Shown here: positions 9,123-17,321 of the stretch, in pieces | Numbering within the stretch: the first letter of the stretch is position 1 | How the letters are laid out: every line of letters starts with the position of its first letter | From: an uncultured Pseudomonadota bacterium | GTDB lineage: Bacteria; Myxococcota_A; UBA796; SXON01 | Length of the DNA stretch: 49,330 bases | NCBI GenBank assembly: GCA_903885375.1 | Contig: CAISIK010000057.1 | Span: forward strand, 1 to 49,330 | Direction of reading: 5' to 3' | Translations under genes and position numbers: made by a program | Notes under the pieces: generated by a model | Database searches by the model: none | What the model was told of the DNA's origin: nothing | Seen by the model: only the letters and a program-made list of their open reading frames with translations

Positions 9123-9677
9123 CTACCCGCCGTTGCTGGCTTCGTAGGTGGGCGCCTGCAGCACGAACGAGCCGGTGCCGTCGGGAACGCGCGCGGCCGC
9201 GATGTCGGCGGTCTGCTCGGCCTCCCAGTACACCGAGTCGACCGTGACGAGGTCGCTCCCTTCGGCGTAGTTGAGGAAGAGCGTGTCGCCCTTGCGGTTG
9301 AGCTTGAAGGGGGCGTGGTACTCGGTGCCGGTGGTCTGCTCCGGCTGGCCATCGCACCAGATGGCGAGGAAGCCGCCCGCATCGATGCCCACGCCCGTTG
9401 GCATCGCGTAGACCGTGGGCTCCGCCTCATCATCCGTGAGGTAGAAGCCGGTGAGCTGCACGATGGTGTCGCCGTTGTTGTAGATTTCCACCCAGTCGTT
9501 GAACTCGCCCGCCGCGTCGGCCTGCGCGGTGTGGTTGCTCGCGAGCACCTCGTTGATGACCAACGGGGGCGCGTTGAGGTTGGAGCCTCCGCCGCCGGTA
9601 TCGCTGGTGTCGGTGCCGGAGCCGGTGTCGGTGGAGTCGCAGGCGGTGAGCAGCAGGGCGAAGAGCATCAGGAGCAT
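9123..9677 (-). CDS. Lamin-tail domain lipoprotein
   Basis: A 184-residue lipoprotein. The leader MLLMLFALLLTAC has Cys13 as the lipidation site. A low-complexity Ser/Thr/Asp/Gly linker follows to about residue 32. Residues 35-180 form a lamin-tail domain (LVINEVLASN, WVEIYNNGD, LTGFYLTDDEAEPT, GGFLAIWCDG, DTLFLNYAEG), an Ig-like fold found in secreted and surface proteins. The frame is open further upstream to a TTG at 9749, but that stretch is not leader-like. AGAGGA just before the ATG supports this start. It is divergent from the radical SAM gene. Two larger lipoproteins at 44658 and 46583 carry the same domain. Confidence 0.85.
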   Translation of the reverse strand: MLLMLFALLLTACDSTDTGSGTDTSDTGGGGSNLNAPPLVINEVLASNHTAQADAAGEFNDWVEIYNNGDTIVQLTGFYLTDDEAEPTVYAMPTGVGIDAGGFLAIWCDGQPEQTTGTEYHAPFKLNRKGDTLFLNYAEGSDLVTVDSVYWEAEQTADIAAARVPDGTGSFVLQAPTYEASNGG

Positions 9678-9817
9678 TCCTCTGGGAGCGGTTGGCGCAC
9701 GCACAATAGCATCGTTGGCCGGGTTGTAGCATGCACGACACCCCGACAAACAAAGGGCCGCGTTCTGCCTCGTGCGTGGCGGCGTGGTGCTACCATGTCG
9801 ACGGCCCTAGGATTGCC

Positions 9818-11293
9818 ATGAGCACGAAGAAGACCCGCATCCTCTTCATGAAGTACCACGAGGCGGCGGACCAGCAGCCGCTCTCGCAGAAGGCTGCGGA
9901 GAAGCTCGGGATCTTCCCGTCGCTGCCGCTGCTTCAGCTCGCCGCCTGGGTGAGGCAGCACGGTTTCCCCATCGGGTACATCGATCTGCACGCCGAGAAC
10001 CTCTTCCCCAAGGATGCGGGGCCCCGGGTGGCGGAGTTCCGCCCCGACATCGTGGCGCTCACGGCGAAGACGCTTGGCTGGCCCGCGGTGATCGAGATCG
10101 CCCAGATGGTGAAGGCCAAGTTCCCGAACGCGCTCGTCGTCGTCGGCGGGCCGCACCTGAGCATCTACCCGAAGGAGTCCCTCACCTGGGATTGTTTCGA
10201 CCTCGCCGTGGTGGGCGATGGCGAGGAGACCTTCCTCGAAATCTGTGAGCGGGTGGAGGAGGGCGGCAGCCTCGACGACATCGCCGGCACCTGCGTGCGG
10301 AAGGACGGCGAGGTGGTGATGAACCCCGCGCGCGCCGTACCCAAGGACATCGACAAGTACCCGATGCCCGCGTGGGACCTGGTCGACGTGAACCGCTACC
10401 ACTGCCTCACGCTGCTCAAGCCCTTCGCCACGATGGTGACCACCCGCGGCTGCCCCTGGCACTGCGGCTACTGCAGCCAGGTGTACAGCGACAAGCTGCG
10501 GTTCCGCGCCCCGGAGCTGGTGGTCGACGAGATGGAGATGCTCGTCAAGGACCACGGTGTGCGCGAGATCGTCATGTTCGACGAGACCTTCACCATCGGC
10601 AAGAAGCGGATGCGGAAGTTCTCGGAGGAGATCCTCCGCCGCAACCTCAAGGTGAAGTTCAACATCCGCGCGCGGGTCGATACGGTCGACCGCGAGGTGC
10701 TCGAGCTCCTCAAGCGCGCCGGCCTCCGCAGCATCCACATGGGCGTGGAGGCGGGCACCGACCGCGTGCTCAAGATCATGAACAAGCAGATCACCCGCGA
10801 GCAGACCGAGCGCGCCTTCCGCATCGCGCGCGAGGTGGGCATCGAGACCCGCGGCTACTTCATGGTCGGCTACTACGACGCCTCGCCGCAGGACATCGAG
10901 GAGATGATCAACTTCTCCGCCAGCCTCGGCCTGGACTGGGCGAGCTACAGCGTGGCCACCGCGCTCCCGGCCACCGACCTGTACCGCATCGCCCAGGAGC
11001 GCGGCTACGTGGACGGCGACTTCTGGCGCCGCTACACCATCAACGGTGGCGGGCCGATTCCCCAGCTCGAAACCGAAACGTTCACCGCGGAGCGCCTGCG
11101 GCAGTACCGCACCAAGGCCTACCTCAACTTCTACCTGCGGCCCGACCTCATCCGTCGGAAGCTGTCGAAGAGCGAGGGCCGTGACGAGCTGATGGAGATG
11201 CTCGGCGGCGTCACCGTGCTCAGCGAGATTGTGAAGAGCACGCTCACGAAGGCCATCCCGAGCGTGGGGCTCGGGAAGTGGGGAACGGTCTAG
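9818..11293 (+). CDS. B12-binding-type radical SAM protein
   Basis: A 491-residue protein. Residues 8-150 have the Rossmann-like layout of the cobalamin-binding domain (LLQLAAWVRQHGF, DIVALTAKT, LVVVGGPHLSIYP, AVVGDGEETFLEI). The cobalamin-ligand motif DxHxxG is only half kept (DLHAEN), so the domain may bind B12 weakly or not at all. The radical SAM core follows, with the 4Fe-4S motif CPWHCGYC at residues 212-219 and MFDETF and IHMGVEAG strands. Relatives are BchE-like enzymes and methyltransferases acting on lipids, hopanoids or antibiotics; the substrate is unknown. The ATG at 9818 was chosen because the residues coded before it are not conserved in character. It stands alone, followed by a strong hairpin. 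Confidence 0.88.
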   Translation: MSTKKTRILFMKYHEAADQQPLSQKAAEKLGIFPSLPLLQLAAWVRQHGFPIGYIDLHAENLFPKDAGPRVAEFRPDIVALTAKTLGWPAVIEIAQMVKAKFPNALVVVGGPHLSIYPKESLTWDCFDLAVVGDGEETFLEICERVEEGGSLDDIAGTCVRKDGEVVMNPARAVPKDIDKYPMPAWDLVDVNRYHCLTLLKPFATMVTTRGCPWHCGYCSQVYSDKLRFRAPELVVDEMEMLVKDHGVREIVMFDETFTIGKKRMRKFSEEILRRNLKVKFNIRARVDTVDREVLELLKRAGLRSIHMGVEAGTDRVLKIMNKQITREQTERAFRIAREVGIETRGYFMVGYYDASPQDIEEMINFSASLGLDWASYSVATALPATDLYRIAQERGYVDGDFWRRYTINGGGPIPQLETETFTAERLRQYRTKAYLNFYLRPDLIRRKLSKSEGRDELMEMLGGVTVLSEIVKSTLTKAIPSVGLGKWGTV

Positions 11294-11308
11294 CCGGGGG
11301 AGGGCGGC

Positions 11309-11328
11309 CGCCCGCCTGGGGGCGGGCG
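11309..11328 (+). terminator. Hairpin after the radical SAM gene
   Basis: A perfect 8-bp stem CGCCCGCC/GGCGGGCG with a TGGG loop starts 15 bases after the stop at 11293. There is no T-tract. The rest of the 155-base gap to 11448 holds further GC-rich partial repeats and then an AAGGAGG ribosome site at 11431-11437. Confidence 0.45.
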
Positions 11329-11448
11329 CCGGGCTCTCGCTGCGGCGCTTCGCGCCTCCGCTCCATCCCTGCCGCGGGTGCCGCTGGCGCCATGAATGGC
11401 AGCCTGCCTCGCGCGTAGTCCGCGCATGCGAAGGAGGCATGCCTGCGC

Positions 11449-11979
11449 GTGGTAACTCTGGGACTTATGCTCGGCTGCGCGGGCATTTTCGGGGGGGATA
11501 CCGGAGAGGACACGGCGAGCGCCGATCCCGAGACGGACGCCGACACCGACGCGGATGCAGACGCCGACACCGACACCGACGCCGACAGCGACACCGACAC
11601 CGACACGGGGGACGAGCTCGACCCCCGATGCAAGGTGGTCCTGCCCGCCAGCACGTGGGTGCAGCAGGACTGGAACGACACCACCATCCGGAGCAACGCA
11701 GCGGTGTGGGTGTGCGACAGCGACGCGAGCGCGACGGTGGGGGGCGACAACAACGTGATGGTGTTGTCGGGCAACGCCGAAGGTAGCCTTCAGGGGGACA
11801 ACAACACCATCTACGCGGTTGGCTCCGAGGGGTACTACTCCTTCGTGGGCGGCGAGGGCAACACGCTGGTCACCGACGGCGAGCCCGAGGGCTTCGGCGA
11901 TGACAGCCGGGTGGACTGTCCCCGCGTCGAGATCGACTTCACCCAGGTGCCCGAGCCCTGCCCCGAGGCCGTCGAGTAG
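11449..11979 (+). CDS. DUF3060-like lipoprotein with Asp/Thr repeat linker
   Basis: A 176-residue lipoprotein. GTG start; the AAGGAGG site ends 11 bases upstream and sets the start. The leader MVTLGLMLGC places the lipidated Cys at residue 10. Residues 25-57 are an Asp/Thr/Ala repeat, a probable extended spacer. Residues 62-140 show the pattern xVGGDNNVMVL, SLQGDNNTIYAV, FVGGEGNTLV, typical of DUF3060-like beta-solenoids. Cysteines at 62, 88, 158 and 171 may form disulfides. It converges with the acyl-CoA operon. The domain call is by repeat pattern; the function is unknown. Confidence 0.75.
   Translation: MVTLGLMLGCAGIFGGDTGEDTASADPETDADTDADADADTDTDADSDTDTDTGDELDPRCKVVLPASTWVQQDWNDTTIRSNAAVWVCDSDASATVGGDNNVMVLSGNAEGSLQGDNNTIYAVGSEGYYSFVGGEGNTLVTDGEPEGFGDDSRVDCPRVEIDFTQVPEPCPEAVE
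11530..11610 (+). repeat. In-frame hexanucleotide repeat (GAC-xCC)
   Basis: About 80 bases of degenerate GACGCC/GACACC units inside the lipoprotein gene, coding for alternating Asp with Thr, Ala or Ser. The 6-base period allows slippage by whole units without changing frame, so linker length may vary between strains. Confidence 0.6.
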
Positions 11980-12020
11980 GGCTGGGTGGGCGGGCGAGAG
12001 AGCGGAGGGGGTCGCACCAC

Positions 12021-12043
12021 CGCACCCCCCGCGCCGCGGTGCG
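12021..12043. terminator. Weak hairpin between convergent genes
   Basis: A 6-bp stem CGCACC/GGTGCG with an 11-base loop in the 115-base gap between convergent genes ending at 11979 and 12095. There is no T-tract; the rest of the gap is C-rich and otherwise featureless. Confidence 0.2.
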
Positions 12044-12094
12044 CCCCTGCCCACGCCCACCCCGGTGCCGGGACTCGCGCACCGCCCTGATCCG

Positions 12095-12802
12095 CTACGC
12101 CAAGCTCTCCGCGAGGATCGCCCCCAGCTCGTCGAGCAGCCTGCGCCCCAGCTCGGCCGAGGCGTTCGCCGGGGTGCCGAAGTAGGCGCGCGGCCCGCCG
12201 GCCTCCTCGAAACAGGTGGCGCCGGCGAGGATGCCCTCGCCGAGGTCGGCATCGACCGCGGGGAGGCGAGCGTGGCCCACCACGAGCTTCGGCGCGATGG
12301 CGAGCATCAGCGAGGTTTCGTAGATGCCGCTGTGCCCATCGAGCGGGGCGGCGGCCCGGGCGAGGCGCTCGGCGTGCCGGCGGCTGCCCACGTTCGGGAA
12401 GGCCACCTTCACGCCGGCGCGCTCCTGCACGATGCGGCAGGCGGCGAAGAGCGCATCCACGTTTGCGGGCTCGAGGTGCGCGTTGGCGATGGCGAGCGAA
12501 CTGGCGCCGGCTTCGTGGGCGGCCAGAAGCACGTCGGCCACGATCGCCGTCATCGTGGCGGGGGAGAGCGTGAGCGTGCCCGGGAAGTTGCGGGCGAACC
12601 GGGCCACGCCGTAGGGGATGGCCGGCAGCACCACGCCGCCGCAGCGGGCCGCCGCGTTCTTCGCCATGGCCTCGGCGATGCGCACGTCGGTGTCGAGCGG
12701 CAGGTGCGGGCCGTGCGCCTCGCAGGCGCCCGTCGGGAGGATCGCTGGGCGGCCCACGAGCGACGCCGTGGGAAAGCGGCGCTCGCCGAGCGGGCGGCTC
12801 AC
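12095..12802 (-). CDS. Creatininase-family amidohydrolase
   Basis: A 235-residue protein that begins with GTG overlapping the ligase stop by 4 bases. The family signature LPTGACEAHGPHLPLDTD is at residues 22-39, with probable metal ligands E28, H30 and D39. A second conserved segment, NAHLEPANVDAL, stands where relatives have NGHGGN. Family members cleave small cyclic or linear amides (creatinine, formamidopyrimidines, or the mycofactocin precursor peptide) in the cytoplasm with zinc or manganese. As last gene of an acyl-CoA operon it probably acts on an amide or lactam linked to that pathway. The altered NGHGGN motif means the substrate cannot be guessed from family alone. Confidence 0.82.
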   Translation of the reverse strand: MSRPLGERRFPTASLVGRPAILPTGACEAHGPHLPLDTDVRIAEAMAKNAAARCGGVVLPAIPYGVARFARNFPGTLTLSPATMTAIVADVLLAAHEAGASSLAIANAHLEPANVDALFAACRIVQERAGVKVAFPNVGSRRHAERLARAAAPLDGHSGIYETSLMLAIAPKLVVGHARLPAVDADLGEGILAGATCFEEAGGPRAYFGTPANASAELGRRLLDELGAILAESLA

Positions 12803-14298
12803 GTGAAGCTCGCCTTGAGCTCCGCACGGGCCACCTTGCCGCGGTCGTTGCGGGGCAGGACGTCGAGGAAGCGCACGTGGCGGGGGTACTTGTGCGGCGC
12901 GAGCTGGGACTTCACCCAGGCCTGGAGCTCGCCGGCCAGCGCCTCCGTGGGGGGCACGTGCGCGCTCACGAAGGCCACCGTCGTCATCAAGCCGCCGACC
13001 TCCACGCCCACTACCGCCACCTCGTTCACCGCGGGGTTGGCGAGGAGGCAGTTCTCCACCTCGATGGGGGAGACGTAGATGCCGCCCACCTTCAGGAGGT
13101 CGTCGGCGCGGCCGCAGTAGCGGTAGCGGCCTTCGTCGTCGATGCAGAACTGGTCGCCGGTGACGGTCCATTCCCCGCGGAAGGTGGTGCGGCTCTTCTC
13201 GCGGTCGCGGTGGTAGCAGATGGCGTTGCTGGGCCCCTTGATCCAGAGGGTGCCGATGTCGCCGGGTGGCACGTCGGCGCCGTCGGGGCCCACGAGGCGG
13301 GCCTGGTAGCCGGGCACCACGCGCCCGAGCGTGCCCACCTTCACATCCCCCGGGAAGTTGGTGATGTAGATGTGGAACATCTCGGCGCTGCCGATGCCGT
13401 CGAGGATTTCTACGCCGGTGCGCTCGGTCCAGCGGCGGTAGAGCTCGCCGGGGAGGGCCTCGCCCGCGGAGAGCACCATCCGCACGCTGGAGAGATCGGC
13501 GCTGGCGGCGCCCGGGCAGTCGAGCATCTTCTGGATCATCGTGGGCACGTTGGTCACGATGGTGGGACGGAAGCGCTCGATGTGCGCCAGCACCCCCTCG
13601 GGCGTGCTCCGCTCGGGGAAGAGGCAGGTCGTGGCGCCGACGGCCCAGGGAAAGAGCAGGTTGGTGCCGGTGGCGTAGCCGAAGAAGAGCTTGGGCACGC
13701 CGAGGGTGATGTCGTCCTCCCGGATGCCGAGCACGCGCTTGGCGTACATCTCGGTGTTGAAGACGAAGTCGCCGCCCACGTGCACGCAGCCCTTGGGCTT
13801 GCCGCTGCTGCCGGAGGAGAAGAGCCACACCGCCGGGTCGTCGGCGGAGGTGTTGCCGTAGGGGCAGGTGGTGCCGTAGCGGGCGATCTCGGCCCGGTCG
13901 CGGTCGACCACCACGCAGATGCGCAGGCCGCCGTGCAGCGCCGCACGGATCTGGGGCTCGTTGGCGTCGTAGAAGGCCCGCTCGGTGATCAGCGCCCGCG
14001 CCCGGGTGTAGTCGAGGTAGTAGGTCCAGTCTTCGGGTGGGACGCCCGGGTTCATCATGGTGATGACGGCCCCGATGCGCGCCGCGCCGAACCAGGAGGC
14101 GGCGAAGTCGGGACCGTCGTTGAGCGCGAGGAGCACGCGATCTTCTTCGAGGACGCCGGCGTCGCGCAGGAGGTTGCCGTACCGGCAGCTCCACTCCACC
14201 ATCTCGCGAAAGGTGTAGTCGCGGTTCACCGTGCGGAGCGCGACCTTGTCGGCCCGGTCGGGGAGGTTGTGGTCGAGGAAGGCGCGGGCGAGGTTCAT
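12799..14298 (-). CDS. Benzoate-type acyl-CoA ligase (AMP-forming)
   Basis: A 499-residue ANL-superfamily ligase that activates a carboxylic acid with ATP and CoA. The phosphate-binding loop is LFSSGSSGKPKG near residue 168; LSAGEALP and DGIGSAEMFHIYI follow near 290-320. The latter string is typical of benzoate and aminobenzoate CoA ligases rather than fatty-acid ligases. The hinge region GRADDLLKVGG and the C-terminal lysine motif RNDRGKVAR are intact. It overlaps the acyl-CoA dehydrogenase stop by 4 bases upstream and the creatininase start by 4 bases downstream. The substrate is probably an aromatic or small cyclic acid, inferred from the subfamily motifs. Confidence 0.9.
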   Translation of the reverse strand: MNLARAFLDHNLPDRADKVALRTVNRDYTFREMVEWSCRYGNLLRDAGVLEEDRVLLALNDGPDFAASWFGAARIGAVITMMNPGVPPEDWTYYLDYTRARALITERAFYDANEPQIRAALHGGLRICVVVDRDRAEIARYGTTCPYGNTSADDPAVWLFSSGSSGKPKGCVHVGGDFVFNTEMYAKRVLGIREDDITLGVPKLFFGYATGTNLLFPWAVGATTCLFPERSTPEGVLAHIERFRPTIVTNVPTMIQKMLDCPGAASADLSSVRMVLSAGEALPGELYRRWTERTGVEILDGIGSAEMFHIYITNFPGDVKVGTLGRVVPGYQARLVGPDGADVPPGDIGTLWIKGPSNAICYHRDREKSRTTFRGEWTVTGDQFCIDDEGRYRYCGRADDLLKVGGIYVSPIEVENCLLANPAVNEVAVVGVEVGGLMTTVAFVSAHVPPTEALAGELQAWVKSQLAPHKYPRHVRFLDVLPRNDRGKVARAELKASFT

Positions 14299-15329
14299 GC
14301 GGGCCCCAGGATGGCTTCGGCGATGACGGTGTAGAGCACGTCGGTGGCGCCCTCGTAGATGCGGAGCGGGCGGACGGCACGGTAGAGTTGTTGCACGACG
14401 CTCTCCTCCTCCACGCCGGCGCCGCCATGGAGCTGCACGGCCGCGTCGATGATGCGCTGCGCGGCCTCGGTGGCCGCGAGCTTGCCCACGGCGCTCGAAG
14501 CGGCGGTGCGCTCGCCGGGCGCGGCGGCATCCCGCTTCCAGCAGGCGTGCAGCGTGGCGAGCGTGGCGAGCTCGAGCTCCACGGCCATCTCGGCCACCCG
14601 CAGCCGCACCACGGGCAGCGCCGCGAGGGGAGCGCCGAACTGGTGGCGCGCGTGGACGTGGCGAACCGTCTCGTCGAGGGCGCGGGCGGCGAGCCCCACG
14701 GCCGCGGCACCCACGCTCGGCCGGCAGCGTTCGAGCGTGGCGAAGGCGAGCCCGAAGCCGCGCTCGGCCACCCGCACGGCGGGCGTGCCATCGAGCTCGA
14801 GGCGGCCGATGGAGTGCGCCGCCACCGACTGCGCCGAGGTGGGCGGGGCCTCCACGAACCAGCAGCCAACCGTGCCCTCGTGCACCGCGAAGACCACGGC
14901 GCCATCGCAGTCGGGCGCGTTGCTGATGAAGTGTTTCGTGCCGGTGAGGCGCCAGCCCGCGCCGTCGCGCTCGGCGCGCGTTTCGATGCCGCGCACGTCG
15001 CTGCCGGCGTTGGGCTCGGTGAGGCCGAACGCGAGCACCCGGCGACCCGCACGCGCCTCGGCCACCACCTCGGGCAAGGCACCCGCGCGCTCCAATGGGG
15101 TGCAGCCGAGCTCCTGGATGACGAACGCGAGGTCGGTGAGCGGAGCGTGGTAGGCGAGGTGGCGGCGGACCACGGCGAGCGAGCGCGTGTCCCGCGGTTG
15201 GAGCAGGCCCGCCGCGCCGAGGGCGGCCACCCGCTCACGGATGCCGCCCTCCGCACGGAAGCCAGCCGCGAGGGTCTCGAGGGCCGCATGTTCGGGCTGG
15301 AAGCACCACGGGTGGGACTGGGTGAGCAC
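14295..15329 (-). CDS. Acyl-CoA dehydrogenase
   Basis: A 344-residue flavoenzyme, about 35-40 residues shorter than usual at the N-terminus. FAD/substrate motifs are visible: FGLTEPNAGSDVRG near residue 100, the KHFISNA strand near 125, RHQFGAPL near 228, and the C-terminal QLHGGAGVEEE and RIYEGATDVLYT, where the Glu after Tyr is the catalytic base position. It desaturates a CoA thioester at the alpha-beta carbons. In this operon it follows the enoyl-CoA hydratase by about 27 bases and overlaps the CoA ligase start. The start ATG at 15329 lacks a clear ribosome site. Confidence 0.9.
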   Translation of the reverse strand: MLTQSHPWCFQPEHAALETLAAGFRAEGGIRERVAALGAAGLLQPRDTRSLAVVRRHLAYHAPLTDLAFVIQELGCTPLERAGALPEVVAEARAGRRVLAFGLTEPNAGSDVRGIETRAERDGAGWRLTGTKHFISNAPDCDGAVVFAVHEGTVGCWFVEAPPTSAQSVAAHSIGRLELDGTPAVRVAERGFGLAFATLERCRPSVGAAAVGLAARALDETVRHVHARHQFGAPLAALPVVRLRVAEMAVELELATLATLHACWKRDAAAPGERTAASSAVGKLAATEAAQRIIDAAVQLHGGAGVEEESVVQQLYRAVRPLRIYEGATDVLYTVIAEAILGPA

Positions 15330-15356
15330 GCCGCGATCTATCGCGGCGGCGCTTCC

Positions 15357-16124
15357 CTACGCGAACCGGGGCGGGCGCTTCTCCACCCAGGCGTCGTAGG
15401 CGGCGCGGAAGTCGGGGTGGGCCATGCAGATGGCCTGGGCCTGCGCCTCCATCTCCAGCGCCGTGTCGAGCGAAACGTCGAGCTCGCGGTTGAGCGCTTC
15501 TTTCGTCATGCCGTTGGCGAAGGCCGGGCCGGCGGCGATGCGGGCGGCGAGGGCCTCCGCTTCGGCGAGGAGCGCTTCCTCGGGCACCACGCGGTTGAAG
15601 AGCCCGATGCGCTCGGCGGTGGTGGCATCCACGGTATCCCCGAGCAGGAGGAGCTCGGTGGCGCGCCCGAAGCCCACGATGCGGGGGAGCAGGTGCGCGG
15701 CGCCCATGTCGGCCCCGCAGAGGCCGACCTTGTTGAAGAGGAACGCGACCCGGCCGCGCGGGGAGGCGATGCGCAGGTCGCTCGCCATGGCGATGATGGC
15801 CCCCGCCCCGGCCGCCACGCCGTTGATGGCGGCGATGATCGGGGCGCGGCACCCGCGCATCGCGCGGACCAGATCGACCGTCATCCGGGTGAACGCGAGG
15901 AGGCCCGCCATGTCGCGCTGGAAGAGCTGGCCGATGATGTCCTCGACATCGCCGCCGGAGCAGAAGGCCCGCCCTTCGCCGATCACCACGACGGCGCGCA
16001 CGCCTTCGGGGGGGGCGCGGAACCAGGCCACGAGCGCCGCGTACTCCTCGAACGTGAGGGCGTTGAGGCGGTCGGGGCGATCGAGCGTGATCGTGGCGAC
16101 GCCGCCGTGGAGGGCCACCTTCAC
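15357..16124 (-). CDS. Enoyl-CoA hydratase/isomerase family protein
   Basis: A 255-residue crotonase-fold protein. The start GTG at 16124 overlaps the RidA-like stop (GTGA). Motifs: ITLDRPDRLNALT near residue 11, the oxyanion-hole strand GRAFCSGGDVEDI near 50-62, AINGVAAGAGAIIAM near 95, and ADMGAAHLLPRIVG near 125-140. In hydratases two glutamates flank the active site; here the second falls in a CGADMGAAH context without the usual Glu, so isomerase or hydrolase chemistry is as likely as hydration. It acts on a CoA thioester in the cytoplasm. Confidence 0.88.
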   Translation of the reverse strand: MKVALHGGVATITLDRPDRLNALTFEEYAALVAWFRAPPEGVRAVVVIGEGRAFCSGGDVEDIIGQLFQRDMAGLLAFTRMTVDLVRAMRGCRAPIIAAINGVAAGAGAIIAMASDLRIASPRGRVAFLFNKVGLCGADMGAAHLLPRIVGFGRATELLLLGDTVDATTAERIGLFNRVVPEEALLAEAEALAARIAAGPAFANGMTKEALNRELDVSLDTALEMEAQAQAICMAHPDFRAAYDAWVEKRPPRFA

Positions 16125-16546
16125 GGGGACACGTCGGCGGTGGCTTCGATCTCCACCATGGCGCCCTCTTCGAGCAGGTCGGCCACCTGGACGAGCGACA
16201 TGGCCGGGTAGTGGGCGCCGAGGGCCTCGCGCCAGGCCGCGCCCACCGCGGGGAGGCTCTCGAGGTACGCCCGCTTGTCGGTGACGTAGACCGTTACGCG
16301 GCCCACGCGCGCTACCGGAACGCGCTCGGCATCGAGCACGGCGCGCACGTTCAGGATGGCCTGACGGAACTGCGCTCCGAAGTCGCCCCGGCCCACGAGG
16401 CGCTGCTGCGCATCCCACGCGATCTGACCCGCCACGAAGACGGTGTTCCCAGCGCGGTAGCCGTTGCTGTACCCGCGTGGTTTGGCCCAGCCGGGCACAA
16501 CCACCGGGCCATCACTCACGACCACACCGCCCATCGAGAAAGGCAT
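16121..16546 (-). CDS. RidA-like protein (YjgF/YER057c/UK114 family)
   Basis: A 141-residue protein whose ATG at 16546 follows a GAGGAGG site. The fold signatures are present: YSNGYRAGNTVFVAGQIAWD near residue 26, RAVLDAERVPVARVGRVTVYV near 68-88, and a C-terminal VEIEATADV. In true RidA enamine/imine deaminases an arginine binds the substrate carboxylate near the C-terminus; the matching position here is Met116 (PAMSLVQV). It therefore belongs to a non-archetypal Rid group, found in other bacteria inside aromatic-CoA catabolic clusters, where it may hydrolyse an imine or enamine on a CoA-bound intermediate. That role is inference from the missing Arg and the operon. Confidence 0.85.
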   Translation of the reverse strand: MPFSMGGVVVSDGPVVVPGWAKPRGYSNGYRAGNTVFVAGQIAWDAQQRLVGRGDFGAQFRQAILNVRAVLDAERVPVARVGRVTVYVTDKRAYLESLPAVGAAWREALGAHYPAMSLVQVADLLEEGAMVEIEATADVSP

Positions 16547-16556
16547 CCGCGCCTCC

Positions 16557-17303
16557 TCAGACGTTGATTTCGCCGCCGCACACGGAGAGCGCCTGGCCGT
16601 TGACGCCGCGAGCGGCCTCGCTGGCGAGGAAGACGCACATCGCCGCGATCTCCTCGGCATCGAGGAAGCGGTGCTGCGGGCTGCGATCCTCGAGCTCCTG
16701 ACGGACCTCGGCGATGTCGCGGCCGGTCTTGTCCACGATGTTCTGGATGGAGTGCTCGAGGAGCGGACCTTCCACGTACCCGGGGCAGATCGCGTTCACG
16801 GTCACGCCCTTGTCGGCGTACTCGGCGGCGAGCGCGCGGGTGAGGCCGATGAGACCGTGCTTCGAGGCGCAGTAGGCGGCGAGGTAGGGGTAGCCCTTGA
16901 GGCCGGCCACGCTCGCGATGTTGATGATGCGACCGTTGCCGCGGCTGGACATGCCCGGGAGCACCTTCAGCGAGCACAGGAAGGAACCCGTGAGGTTCAC
17001 CTTCATGTGCTCTTCCCACACGCGCACGTCGGTCTTCAGGACCGGCGAGGAGCGGGCGACGCCGGCGTTGTTGATCAGGATGTCGACCGGGCCGGCGGCC
17101 ATGAACGCCGCTTCCACGCTGGCGGGCTCGCCGACATCGCAGCGGACGCCGTAGCCACCGACCTCGTCGGCCACCCCTTCCACCTCTTCGCGGGTGCGGG
17201 CGAGAACGGTGATGCGGTCGCCCAGCTTGGCGAAGGTGCGAGCGATCTCGGCACCAATCCCGCGGCCACCACCAGTAATCACGACGTGACGACGCTTCGG
17301 CAT
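16557..17303 (-). CDS. Short-chain dehydrogenase/reductase
   Basis: A 248-residue SDR. NAD(P) binding motif TGGGRGIG is at residues 10-17, NNAG near 85, the catalytic Ser in NIASVAG, and YCASK (Tyr and Lys) near 150. The sequence length matches classical SDRs such as 3-hydroxyacyl-CoA dehydrogenases. The ATG at 17303 is set by a GGAGAGG site. It is the first gene of the six-gene operon and reads from the divergent promoter at 17322-17350. It likely oxidises the hydroxyacyl-CoA formed by the pathway. Confidence 0.9.
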   Translation of the reverse strand: MPKRRHVVITGGGRGIGAEIARTFAKLGDRITVLARTREEVEGVADEVGGYGVRCDVGEPASVEAAFMAAGPVDILINNAGVARSSPVLKTDVRVWEEHMKVNLTGSFLCSLKVLPGMSSRGNGRIINIASVAGLKGYPYLAAYCASKHGLIGLTRALAAEYADKGVTVNAICPGYVEGPLLEHSIQNIVDKTGRDIAEVRQELEDRSPQHRFLDAEEIAAMCVFLASEAARGVNGQALSVCGGEINV

Positions 17304-17321
17304 GAGCCTCTCCGGCCGGCC

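Noticed and set aside
9678..9749. A longer start (TTG at 9749) for the lamin-tail lipoprotein
   Set aside because: The added 24 residues contain two Cys and no hydrophobic stretch, while the ATG at 9677 has an AGAGGA site and begins a proper lipobox leader.
12095..17303. Firm assignment of the operon to anthranilate degradation
   Set aside because: The defining flavin monooxygenase/reductase is not in the window, and the ligase substrate cannot be read from sequence.
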